Made by a program: the position numbers and the translations under genes. Positions 7,187-15,200 of a stretch of DNA of 15,680 bases are shown here, piece after piece. A model generated the notes under the pieces. It did no database searches. It saw only the letters and a program-made list of their open reading frames with translations, and was not told where the DNA came from. The stretch's first letter is position 1. Every line of letters starts with the position of its first letter. Source of the stretch: Anaerolineales bacterium (GTDB lineage Bacteria > Chloroflexota > Anaerolineae > 4572-78 > J111); assembly GCA_020634935.1 (NCBI GenBank), contig JACKAT010000081.1:1-15680 (forward strand), written 5' to 3'.

Positions 7187-7933
7187 TTATCTCGCTGTAT
7201 ATCCGGCGTCAACCGCCACCAACGAGCCGGTCATATAACTGGCGGCGTCGGAGGCCAGGAAGAGGACGACGCGGGCAATTTCAACCGGCTCGGCCAGGCG
7301 GCCCATTGGGACGGTGTCGGCGATCCGCTGCATCATTTCCGGCGTTACCGGCTCGTGGCGCTCAGATTGGAGCATGGGCGTGTTGACCTCGCCGGGGCAG
7401 ACGGCGTTGATACGGATGCCGTCTTTGGCGTGGTCGAGGGCCATTGCTTTGGTTAGCAGATGCACGCCGCCTTTCGTGGCGCAGTAAGCCGCCACCCCCG
7501 CCGCGCCGACGTCGCCCCAAATTGAGCCGAAGTTGACAATCGCGCCTTGGCCCTGCCGTTTCATCGGCGGTATCGCCGCCCGGCACATAAAAAAGACGCC
7601 GTTGAGGTTAACGCCGATGATACGCTGCCACTGCTCATCGGTGGTTTGCTCGCCGCTGGCGCGGACAATGACGCCGGCCGCATTGACCAGCACATCGAGC
7701 CGCCCGTGTTGGGCCAGCGTTACCTCAACCGCCCGGTTGCAAAAGGCCGGGTCGCTCACATCGCCGATGATCGGCTCGCCCGCGCCGATGTCGCCGGCCA
7801 CCTGCCGGGCCAGGCTCTCGTTGCGATCAACGATGACCACTTGCCCACCCGCCGCCGCAAATTCGCGGGCTGTAGCCGCGCCCATACCGGAGGCGGCTCC
7901 GGTGATAATGGCTACTTGTCCTGTAAAATCCAT
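7187..7933 (-). CDS. Short-chain dehydrogenase/reductase (classical SDR)
   Basis: This 248-aa protein has every classical SDR motif: TGAASGMG (11-18) for cofactor binding, D36 at the end of strand 2 (VIVDRN) suggesting NAD(H) preference, NAAG (84-87), catalytic S137, Y150 and K154 (YCATK), VCPGEVNTPM, and the C-terminal ASYMTGSLVAVDAGYTAR. It catalyses a reversible alcohol/ketone oxidation on an unknown substrate and acts in the cytosol, probably as a tetramer as usual for the family. CCAGGAGTG stands about 8 nt before ATG. It is the first gene of a pair with the aldo/keto reductase, and a purine-rich repeat lies between it and the sulfotransferase. Confidence 0.92.
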   Translation of the reverse strand: MDFTGQVAIITGAASGMGAATAREFAAAGGQVVIVDRNESLARQVAGDIGAGEPIIGDVSDPAFCNRAVEVTLAQHGRLDVLVNAAGVIVRASGEQTTDEQWQRIIGVNLNGVFFMCRAAIPPMKRQGQGAIVNFGSIWGDVGAAGVAAYCATKGGVHLLTKAMALDHAKDGIRINAVCPGEVNTPMLQSERHEPVTPEMMQRIADTVPMGRLAEPVEIARVVLFLASDAASYMTGSLVAVDAGYTAR

Positions 7934-7942
7934 AGAAACACT

Positions 7943-8050
7943 CCTGGAGATGAGGAGATGAAGAGATAAGGAGATAGGGAAATTGGGTTGATGATCAATC
8001 CCATCAATCTCCCCCTCACCTAATCACCAATCTCTAATCTCCAATCTCCC
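7943..8050. repeat. GGAGAT-rich inverted repeat, MITE-like family
   Basis: A purine-rich left part (GGAGATGAGGAGATG, AGAGATAAGGAGATAGGG) is mirrored by a pyrimidine-rich right part (ACCAATCTCTAATCTCC, AATCTCCC), with a small hairpin near GGGTTGATGATCAATCCC in the middle. It is related to the elements near 4797, 11289 and 15553 and lies just upstream of the SDR start. Confidence 0.7.
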
Positions 8051-8159
8051 AAAATTCCGCCTCATTATAATCCCGAATGACGCTATGTCAACGCCCCGAA
8101 AAACAATGACTTGGCTCAGGTCGCCGTGATTTTTTCGCCGAAAGAGGCCCGGTCAAACT

Positions 8160-9020
8160 TCAAAATTCAAACTGTAAACCGCTATTTTTCATTTTTTTCA
8201 TATACAAGTCATCCATTTGTTGGCTTTGTTCAGCACTGAAATGATTTCGCCAATCACCGATTTCACCTTTGCGGAAATGTTTCGGGACACCAGCCCGTTG
8301 GGGAATCCAGTCGAAGTTGGTGGTCTCCTGCGAGGTCATGGATTTGAAACTGCTCAAGGTCACCACGGTATCAATTAAGTGCGAATCAGCTTGAATACCC
8401 AGAAAAGCGGCGATCTTCGCGACATGGCCCGCGTGGTCACGTATCATATCCTCGTATTTCAAGAACAAGATATTCTTATCCTGTTGGCTGGCTTGCCACC
8501 AGGCTAGGATATGATCAAAATATGGACCGAACCCGACATCATCATTCAGAAAAAGTTGGAAGTATTCCTCCCACGTGCCTTCATAGTTGGCTTTGCTTTG
8601 AACATGGAAATAGTTTGAGATAGCCACGTCTTTAGGATTACGGGCAATATACACAACTTTTGCCGTTGAGCTGTTGAGCGGAGGCATCAGTGAGTAAGGC
8701 AAATGACTCGTAAACAGGCGACGTGGTGGCATCGTCTTCAAAAATTCCCCCATGCCGTTAGGGCGATGAGGTAACGTTTCCAACCAGGGCACGGCATCTG
8801 TGAGGCGTTGCTCACCTTGCTCACCGTTATTCACCAAAAGATGCACGATCTGTTCGGTCCAGGTTGTGCCTGACCGGGGATACGTGGTTACAAAAACATC
8901 CCCATCTTGGACCACAAATTCTTTTTCGATTAGATCCATATCCGCTTGTGAGATAAACATTGGCAATTTGATCGACTCACCGTTATTGTTTCGTACTAAA
9001 TATAAGGTTGATCCTGACAT
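8160..9020 (-). CDS. PAPS-dependent sulfotransferase, cytosolic SULT type
   Basis: This 286-aa protein carries the standard sulfotransferase set: the 5'-phosphosulfate loop TYPRSGTTW (46-54), a candidate catalytic His H106 in LFTSHLPYSLMP, the 3'-phosphate motif RNPKDVAISNYF (R127, S135), KYEDM, and RKGEIGDWRNHF (from 250). It transfers sulfate from PAPS to a hydroxyl or amine of an unknown small acceptor. ATG at 9020 is preferred because GGGGAGG lies 9 nt ahead; the alternative TTG at 9038 falls within that ribosome site. Base composition is lower in GC than the neighbours: 26 of 60 bases are G or C in 8221-8280 against 41 of 60 in 7261-7320 of the SDR. With its eukaryotic-like sequence this hints at recent transfer. 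Confidence 0.92.
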   Translation of the reverse strand: MSGSTLYLVRNNNGESIKLPMFISQADMDLIEKEFVVQDGDVFVTTYPRSGTTWTEQIVHLLVNNGEQGEQRLTDAVPWLETLPHRPNGMGEFLKTMPPRRLFTSHLPYSLMPPLNSSTAKVVYIARNPKDVAISNYFHVQSKANYEGTWEEYFQLFLNDDVGFGPYFDHILAWWQASQQDKNILFLKYEDMIRDHAGHVAKIAAFLGIQADSHLIDTVVTLSSFKSMTSQETTNFDWIPQRAGVPKHFRKGEIGDWRNHFSAEQSQQMDDLYMKKMKNSGLQFEF

Positions 9021-9121
9021 GAGTAGCGCCCTCCCCAAACTTTGATTTAATTATTACGCTAGCATTGATTAATTTATCCAGCCTGTGCCTGACTTAGAAA
9101 CCGTTTTAAAAGTCTTCAAGG

Positions 9122-9202
9122 GTCCACAGATAAACCCAGATGGTCACAGATGTTATCAAAATTGAGATAAAAATCTGTGATTATCCGTGTAAATCTGTGG
9201 AC
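9122..9202. repeat. 81-bp inverted repeat of the CACAGAT type
   Basis: Outer arms GTCCACAGAT and ATCTGTGGAC are exact complements. Inside, GGTCACAGAT pairs imperfectly with ATCTGTGATTATCC. Weaker complementarity (GTTTTAAA with TTTAAAAC) continues on both flanks to about 9101 and 9229. This resembles a widespread bacterial intergenic palindrome. Confidence 0.75.
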
Positions 9203-9246
9203 AAGTTCGTAAACCTCTACCTTTAAAACAGCTTCTTAGCCTATGT

Positions 9247-9262
9247 TGAGATAATTATCTCA
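9247..9262. promoter_or_regulatory. Perfect 16-bp palindrome, possible operator
   Basis: TGAGATAATTATCTCA is its own reverse complement. Its size and AT-rich centre fit a dimeric repressor site, and it sits between the divergent sulfotransferase and three-TM genes. It is far (over 200 bp) from both starts, so an operator role is only a guess. Confidence 0.35.
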
Positions 9263-9276
9263 TTTCGAAGGTGAAA

Positions 9277-9489
9277 TCATACCACACGGAAATGGGGGAG
9301 CAAAGACCGCGCTTCATCTACCGGCTTAAGCATCCTGCGACAATGTTCAGCAGACGTATCGGATTGTTCTTTAAGCGGCATACCCCAAGTCTGCTCAATC
9401 GTCCATTCCCCTGAGTCCAAGACAACGATGAAAGACGATGATAAAATCAAGGCGTCCGCATAAGATCGGTGGCCAAATTGCTGTCCAGC
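9277..9489 (-). pseudogene. Possible C-terminal gene remnant
   Basis: A minus-strand frame is open for 70 codons between two stops, with no ATG near its beginning. Its translation is protein-like (for example ADALILSSSFIVVLDSGEWT and later SAEHCRRMLKPVDEARSLLP) and ends in a TGA. No ribosome site or family was recognised. It may be the tail of a gene cut by rearrangement, or chance. Confidence 0.25.
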
Positions 9490-9523
9490 TCAGAATCACC
9501 CTCAATTCGTTGTGATTTTGAGC
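9488..9523. repeat. Hairpin with 12-bp arms (one mismatch)
   Basis: GCTCAGAATCAC (9488-9499) and GTGATTTTGAGC (9512-9523) are complementary except for one pair, with a 12-nt loop. No run of T follows, so it is not a clear terminator. It could be regulatory or a small repeat. Confidence 0.45.
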
Positions 9524-9722
9524 GGATTCAGAGTACAATACCGCCATCATTTTCGTCAAGATCGCGCTATCTCACCCGCTTCTAACCAGCATAATCCTCA
9601 AACCAACTACCACTGCGCCCAAGTTTAATTCAACACCACTATAGACTACTCACCCTCAGACCAAACTATATCAAAGCGGGATCAAGGCGAGGCGTACTCG
9701 GCTAGATAAAGAAGAGAGGAAA

Positions 9723-10400
9723 ATGAGTGCATTTGATGGGGTACTGATTTTTGGAGGGGTGGGCCTGATAATTATTCTGCCTATCGTGGCCCTTGCCGGT
9801 GTTTACTATCTGGGGCGGCGAAACAAGCACAAATTTCAAAGTGTCATTGAGATGGATGGGGCCAGATGCGTTCAAGCCAAGGACGGCCGTGTTGCCATTG
9901 CCCCCAGAACATGGTTAAACTTTTCGGCCCTTATTTTTTTTGTGGTCATTTTAGGCATGTGCGCTTTGTTGCTGGCCAATAGTGTCAGCCAGAACCTGAC
10001 CCTGTCTGCCCTTGAACAAGCTGCTGTGCTCGCATTTTCTACCCTGCCGATTATTTTAGCAATCATTTATCTATGGCGCGCTTTACGGAAGCCGGCCTTT
10101 TATTTCAGCCCTGAGCGTCAAACATTGGACATCAGGCAGGGCTGGTCTGTCCGCCAGATACCTTTTGCCCAAATGGCCAAACTCGCCGTTGAGGGTTGGC
10201 AAGTAGATAACAGTCAGATTGAGACACCCTGCGCCGGTATCAAGCTGGACCTGACCAACGGCGAAGCGATTGAACTAGGCACACTGTCAAGCCTAAAGGG
10301 TGGGGAAGATTTGCAGAAACGGTGTGAGCGTATATGTCGTTTGGTAGCCGATGTCACCGGGGCTAGTCTGCCACCAGAACTCCACGCGGGAAATGCCTAA
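9723..10400 (+). CDS. Three-TM membrane protein with cytosolic PH-like C-terminal region, unknown function
   Basis: The 225-aa protein starts after GAGAGGAAA. Three hydrophobic helices are visible at about 7-30, 64-86 and 101-118. The segments after helix 1 (GRRNKHKF) and after helix 3 (WRALRKP) are basic, consistent with an inside placement. The C-terminal 105 residues are soluble, beginning AFYFSPERQTLDIRQGW, with alternating strands (VRQIPFAQMAKLAVEGW, IKLDLTNGEAIELGTL) and a final helix. This pattern resembles bacterial PH-like domains attached to membrane helices, but no family was recognised with certainty. A helix-ending Cys-rich stretch (RCERICRL) has no evident metal motif. Its neighbours give no strong functional hint. 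Confidence 0.75.
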   Translation: MSAFDGVLIFGGVGLIIILPIVALAGVYYLGRRNKHKFQSVIEMDGARCVQAKDGRVAIAPRTWLNFSALIFFVVILGMCALLLANSVSQNLTLSALEQAAVLAFSTLPIILAIIYLWRALRKPAFYFSPERQTLDIRQGWSVRQIPFAQMAKLAVEGWQVDNSQIETPCAGIKLDLTNGEAIELGTLSSLKGGEDLQKRCERICRLVADVTGASLPPELHAGNA

Positions 10401-10521
10401 CTCAAAGAAGCCTCTATAGCCGGCCTATTGTTCGAAGAAAGTGGGGAACATCTTTTTATGCAAAGGTAGGAGACATTTTAACGCGGCTAATTATAACCGG
10501 CCAGCGCCAAAGGAGCGACCA

Positions 10522-11283
10522 ATGTATCAAACCCATAGGTATGAAGGCATGTTAGCGGAAACTATCACCCTAGCGGGCGACCATAACACGCTGATCAATG
10601 CTTATTTTGCCCGGCCGTTGGGGGCCGGCCCCTTTCCGGGCCTGGTTTTAATTCACCATATGCCGGGCTGGGATGAGTGGTATCGGGAAGCCACACGGAA
10701 GTTTGCTCACCACGGGTATGCCGCTATCTCCCCCAATCTTTACTTCCGGGCCGGTCACGGCACGCCAGAAGATGTCGCCGCCAAAGTTCGGGGCGATGGC
10801 GGCATTCCTGATGATCAGGCCGTTGGCGACATTGCCGGCGCGATGGTCTACCTGCGCTCGCTGCCCTATATTAACGGTAAGGTGGGGGTGTTCGGCACAT
10901 GTTCCGGCGGCCGCCACGCCTATCTGGCCGCCTGCCGAGTTCAAGGGTTTGATGCCGTGGTCGATTGTTGGGGCGGTCGAGTGGTCATGGCTGAGGCCGA
11001 TTTAACCCCTTATTATCCGGTCGCGCCCATCGATTACACCGCCGATCTCTCTTGTCCGATTTTGGGCCTCTTCGGCGAGGAAGATCATAGCCCCACGCCG
11101 GACCAAGTGACGCTGCACGAAGAGGCCTTAAAAAAGTACGGGAAGCCTTATGAATTTCACCGCTATCCGGGAGCGGGGCATGGCTTCTTTTATTATCACC
11201 GGCCCATTTATCGACCGCAGCAAGCGGTTGATGGCTGGGAGAAGATATTCGCTTTCTTGGGCAAATATCTGGCGGCGGATTAA
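10522..11283 (+). CDS. Dienelactone hydrolase family protein (alpha/beta hydrolase)
   Basis: This 253-aa protein has a dienelactone hydrolase layout: FPGLVLIHHMPGWDEW near the oxyanion region, the nucleophile elbow FGTCSGGRH with Cys C127, D188 in LFGEEDHSPTPDQ and H220 in YPGAGHGFF, giving a Cys-Asp-His triad as in DLH rather than the usual Ser. The family hydrolyses lactones or esters; the natural substrate here is unknown. A longer GTG start at 10441 exists, but ATG at 10522 has AAAGGAG 6 nt upstream and matches the family N-terminus. The gene is followed at once by a MITE-like repeat. Confidence 0.9.
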   Translation: MYQTHRYEGMLAETITLAGDHNTLINAYFARPLGAGPFPGLVLIHHMPGWDEWYREATRKFAHHGYAAISPNLYFRAGHGTPEDVAAKVRGDGGIPDDQAVGDIAGAMVYLRSLPYINGKVGVFGTCSGGRHAYLAACRVQGFDAVVDCWGGRVVMAEADLTPYYPVAPIDYTADLSCPILGLFGEEDHSPTPDQVTLHEEALKKYGKPYEFHRYPGAGHGFFYYHRPIYRPQQAVDGWEKIFAFLGKYLAAD

Positions 11284-11288
11284 AGATC

Positions 11289-11418
11289 GGCTATTAAATA
11301 ACTTGAGCTGTCAGACAGGAGATTGGAGATTAGAGATAAGGAGATTGGCCTTAGCAATCTCCCCATCGCCCTATCTCCTTATCTCCATCTTCAGTCTTGT
11401 TGAAGTTATTTAATGGCC
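11289..11418. repeat. MITE-like element with terminal inverted repeats
   Basis: Ends GGCTATTAAATAACTT (11289-11304) and the complement of GGCCATTAAATAACTT (11403-11418) form 16-bp terminal inverted repeats with one mismatch. The interior is a purine-rich GGAGATTGGAGATTAGAG part mirrored by CCTATCTCCTTATCTCC. It begins 5 nt after the dienelactone hydrolase stop. Related copies lie near 4797, 7943 and 15553. No transposase is visible, so it would be non-autonomous. Confidence 0.75.
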
Positions 11419-11490
11419 ATTCCTAAGCAACGGGAGTAACTGACCCTTAATCGTAGTCATGCGTCAGTGTGCCAGTTACTTGAATAGATT

Positions 11491-11622
11491 ATAGGTTACG
11501 CAGTTCAAAAGGTGACAGTCACTTTTTGTCGAAAATGAGGGTCCGTTTAGCCTAAACAAGTCGACTTATCGCGTCTAAGTGACTGTCACCTGGTTCGATT
11601 CACCCAACTGCGTAACTCCTAT
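11491..11622. repeat. 132-bp nested inverted repeat
   Basis: Outer arms ATAGG..TTACGCAGTT (11491-11505) and AACTGCGTAA..CCTAT (11606-11622) enclose perfect 15-bp inner arms AGGTGACAGTCACTT (11510-11524) and AAGTGACTGTCACCT (11577-11591). The loop contains further small palindromes (GTTTAGCCTAAAC, AAGTCGACTT). It sits just before the small gene at 11646, so it may shape that gene's leader or be a mobile REP-like unit. Confidence 0.8.
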
Positions 11623-11645
11623 AGATACCAGAGAGGAGTCGTAAA

Positions 11646-11915
11646 ATGTGTACGATGATTGTCAAAAAAGTAAACATCGACGGCGGCGGCAAAGGCGCCG
11701 AGGGCTGGTTTGCGCTCAATCGAGCCAATGTTTCCTACGATCATCCCTTCCACGTGGCGATGGAGCATGCCTTGAACATCGATTTTGTCAACGAGGCGTT
11801 AGGCCCGGGCGCCAGAGTGGCCGTCGAACTCAGCGAACAGGCCGCCCGCAGCCTGGTCGCGGCGATTTTGGAAGTGTTACAACAAGCCGAAGCCGGCGGG
11901 CATCTCGAACGTTGA
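11646..11915 (+). CDS. Small conserved protein resembling DUF6295
   Basis: This 89-aa protein has a strong ribosome site, GAGAGGAG, 8 nt before ATG. Its sequence starts MCTMIVKKVNIDGGGKGAEG, continues with ANVSYDHPFH and HALNIDFVNEA, and ends in a helix-forming VELSEQAARSLVAAILEVLQ. From memory this matches a family of short bacterial proteins annotated DUF6295, whose function is unknown. The N-terminal MCT and the YDHPFH motif with two His could bind a metal, but this is a guess. It lies upstream of repeat array 2 and the 1092-aa fusion on the same strand, and they could be cotranscribed. Confidence 0.75.
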   Translation: MCTMIVKKVNIDGGGKGAEGWFALNRANVSYDHPFHVAMEHALNIDFVNEALGPGARVAVELSEQAARSLVAAILEVLQQAEAGGHLER

Positions 11916-11924
11916 TCTTCATAT

Positions 11925-12266
11925 GGTTTTAAGGGAGTCGAACAGTCTCGGTTGAGACGACAGCGAGAATGAAAATATAGGAGCGACAAAGCTTGCTTTG
12001 TCATACTGACGGTCAGGTCAAAGTAAACTTTGACGCTCCGGATCGCTATTTTCAAAGGAGTGCGACAGTCCTTACAGGACGACACCGAGAATGAAAATGT
12101 ATGGGAGCGACAAAGCTTGCTTTGTTATTCAGGCAGGGTCAAAGTAAACTTTGACGCTCCAAGACTGTATTTTCAAGGGCGTGCGACAGAACCTCGGTCC
12201 AGCAACGACGATGAAAATTCCGTAGGACAAACTTAAGTTTGTCCTACACCCCCATTTTCAAAGGAG
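11925..12266 (+). repeat. Composite hairpin repeat array 2 (modules A and B)
   Basis: In order: module A (about 11925-11976, inner stem GTCTC/GAGAC), module B (11980-12039), module A (12048-12098, inner stem GTCCT/AGGAC), module B (12104-12160), a decayed module A (12169-12218), a 26-bp palindrome (12222-12247), then half module A (ATTTTCAAAGGAG) which supplies the ribosome site of the fusion gene at 12274. Module B has outer arms GGAGCG/CGCTCC around two hairpins (ACAAAGC/GCTTTGT and GTCAAAGT/ACTTTGAC). It is collinear with array 1 at 5323-5580 read on the minus strand. Confidence 0.85.
12222..12247. repeat. Perfect 26-bp palindrome
   Basis: The half-arm GTAGGACAAACTT is followed directly by its reverse complement. 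It is identical to the core of the palindrome at 5339-5374. It lies 26 nt before the start codon of the fusion gene. Confidence 0.9.
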
Positions 12267-12273
12267 CCAGGCA

Positions 12274-15200
12274 ATGACCATGAATTATCGAAGATTAGGC
12301 CGCACCGACCTTGACGTGTCTGTCATCGGCGTGGGGACGAGCCAGCTACGCATGGTTCCGGAGCGGCAGGCCATCGACACCCTGGTTCGGGCGTTTTCAC
12401 TCGGCATCAACTTGGTGCATACGTCGCCGGATTATGAGGGGGCCGAGGGGTTGATTGCCAAAGCGATGGCAGAGACCGACCGCAAGGTGATTGTCTGCGG
12501 CCAGGCGTATGACCGGCACAACCATCCGCACGACCCGGTCTCGCATTTTGAGCGGCTTTTTGAACAGTTGTGTGAAACGTTAGACCAACCCCAATTAGAT
12601 ATCTTCGGTATTGCCTGTATTGATAACCGGGAAGCCTTTCAAGAAAATGTGTGGGGCCGCGGCGGCATGGTCGAGTTCCTGCAACAGCAGAAGGCGAACG
12701 GCCGGCTCAAAGCCAGCTTTTGCACGACGCATGGCGACGCCGCCTACATCAACAATCTGATTGCCCGCGACGTGTTTGACGTGATCATGATCCCTTACAA
12801 TGTGCTTGGCCAGCATTTGCTCAGTTTCAATCCGCCCTCGCATTGGGCTAGAGAAAATCTTCATGACAATCAACGCGATGTTTTTCCGATGGCCCGCCAA
12901 AACAAGGTGGCCCTATTTGTGATGAAGGCGCTGGCGGGTGGTTTGACCTGCCGGCCCAAAGCCCTATCGCCGCACGTGCCGCTGCTGGCCCCCACCGATT
13001 ACATCGCGCCGGTGGAGATGCTGAAGGCCGTGCTGCAACATCCCGAAGTAACCTCGGTGGTGACCGGCGTGATGTCGCCTGAGGAGATTACTGAAAACGC
13101 GCAAGCCGGCTGTGTCGAGCGGCAGCCGTATCCGCTGGAAACGATCTCCGGTAAATTGCACGCCATCAATACCAAAATCTGCAACCGGTGCGGTCAGTGT
13201 GAAGAACTCTGCTCGCAGCATTTGCCCATCTCCTGGTTGTTTCGAGCCGCGTATATTAGCTTTCGCGGCTCGGAGACCTTTGAAACCTGGGAAGATGTGG
13301 AGTATTTTAACCTGTATCCTGCGCCGGCGTCGGTGTGTGTCACCTGCCAAACCCGCAGTTGTCAATGTCCGCAGGGGATTGATATCCCCCCGACCTTGAT
13401 CGATATTCATGCTAATATGCTCAAGCTGGCCGAACAGGGCTACGTTCAGAAACCCGTTTCGCAACGACCGCCGGCCCAAGGGACCGCCGAGTTTGGCGCT
13501 CGTCTGGTTATTCGAGACCTGCCCCCGGCGCTTCGGGCCAATGAAACCCGATTGAGCCGGATCTATGTCGAAAATAGCGGTCTCCGGGGGTGGTTTGCCA
13601 CGGCCAACCCCTATCAGGGCCACGTTCGCTTGGGCATCTACCTTAACCACAAGTTGGTTCGCTATGAAAAGCTGCGCAGCGATGTTCACCCCGGCGAGCG
13701 CGTCCATTTTTCTTTTGAGTTACAGGCGCCCGCCACCCCCGGCGCTTACACCCTCCAACTCTACTTATTAGGCGAGCATCTCGGCTATGCCAAAGAGCGG
13801 GGCATCCCCATTTACGATGAACCTTTGCGCGTCGAGAGTGATCGCCATGTGACGCGCTGTGAGGTGGGGGACGGCCTCCACCTGGTCTTTCAGCACAATA
13901 TTCCCGCCCAACTCCCGGCCAATTATATGGGCATGCTCTGGTTCTGTCTGGAAAACACCGGCCACGACGCCTTTCCGGCCGGCGGCCTGGACGAGACCCC
14001 GCCCAGAATGGAACTCTCGCTCAATGATACCCCCTGGCGGGATTTTGTCTTGCCGTGGACCCAACTGGCCCCCCACGAGAAACGCTATCACTATGTCCCG
14101 TTCCAAACGCCGGATAAACGAGGCCCGTACACCTTGCAAATCGATCTCATCTTCCGGGCGACGGCCCCTCATGAGCCGGTGCGGGTGGTTGTCTTTCGGG
14201 GCCGGCTGGCTATCACCGCTGCAAGCGCCGCCGCCCGCCGGAGCGCCAAGCTGCGGGAGATCGCCTTCCGCAGCAATTCCTGGGCTTATCTGCCGACGCA
14301 GGGCGTGCTGCAAGGGCAAGATGAGCAACCCTATCCGGTTTTTATCAAAAGCGCCAAAGGCTGCCGGTTCAAAGATTCGCAGAATCACAGCTATCTCGAT
14401 TATGTGATGGGCTGGGGCACCGCCTTGCTCGGCCATGCCCATCCGGTGATCACCCAAGCGGTTAAAAAAGCGATGCATACCGGGGCGACGCCATCATTAC
14501 CGCATGTTCTTGAGTTGGAGGTCACTCAGATGCTAGGCGATATGATTCCCGGCGTGGAAGCGGTGCTATTTGGCAAAAACGGTTCTGATGTCTGTACGGC
14601 GGCGGTCAGGTTGGCCAGAGTGACAACCGGCAAGGAGAAGATTCTATTTTGCGGCTATCATGGCTGGCACGATTGGTACGCCGAACCCGCTGGCCTGCAT
14701 CAAACCGGGGTGCCGGCCCGACCGGAGCCGGTGGTTGAGCCGTTTGCCTACGGCCGGCTCGATCAACTGGAGGCGTTGTTGGCCAAGCATCAAGACCAGG
14801 TGGCGGCGGTCATGCTCGAACCGGCCGGGGTGATCGAAAATCTGAACGGGGTGATCCATGACGCCGATGGCGAGTTTTTAAGCCGAGTCCAGGAATTGAC
14901 CCGCCGGGCCGGTGCGCTGCTGGTGTTTGATGAAATTATGACCGGATTCCGCTATCGGCAGGGCAGCGTTCAACAAGCCTGCGGGATTACGCCGGATTTG
15001 AGCTGCTTTGGCAAAGCCCTCAGCGGCGGCCTGCCGCTGGCGGTTTTAACCGGCCGCCGGGACCTGTTGCAAGCGGGTATGGCTCGTATCTTCTATCATC
15101 CAACGTATAAAGGCGAAGTCTGGTCGCTGGCCGCGGCAAAGGCGGCTTTGACTTTCTACCGTAAGCATGATGTTCCCGGCCATATTGAGCATTTTGGCCG

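Larger units (their letters stand above)
9039..9722. other. 684-bp gene-poor intergenic region
   Basis: No convincing complete gene is seen. The stretch holds a long inverted repeat (9122-9202), a 16-bp palindrome (9247-9262), a possible gene remnant on the minus strand (9277-9489), a hairpin (9488-9523), and then a pyrimidine-rich stretch leading to the ribosome site of the next gene. It must contain the promoters of the divergent sulfotransferase and three-TM protein genes, but no strong -35/-10 pair stands out. Confidence 0.6.

Noticed and set aside
11925..12266. CRISPR-like array
   Set aside because: The spacers are themselves repeated hairpins, units vary in length, the last part supplies a ribosome site, and no cas genes are present.
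12964..13707. 247-codon open frame on the minus strand
   Set aside because: It is a shadow of the fusion gene, whose plus-strand frame shows conserved Fe-S and beta-sandwich motifs.
13768..14478. 236-codon open frame on the minus strand
   Set aside because: It is antisense to the fusion gene with no motif or ribosome site.
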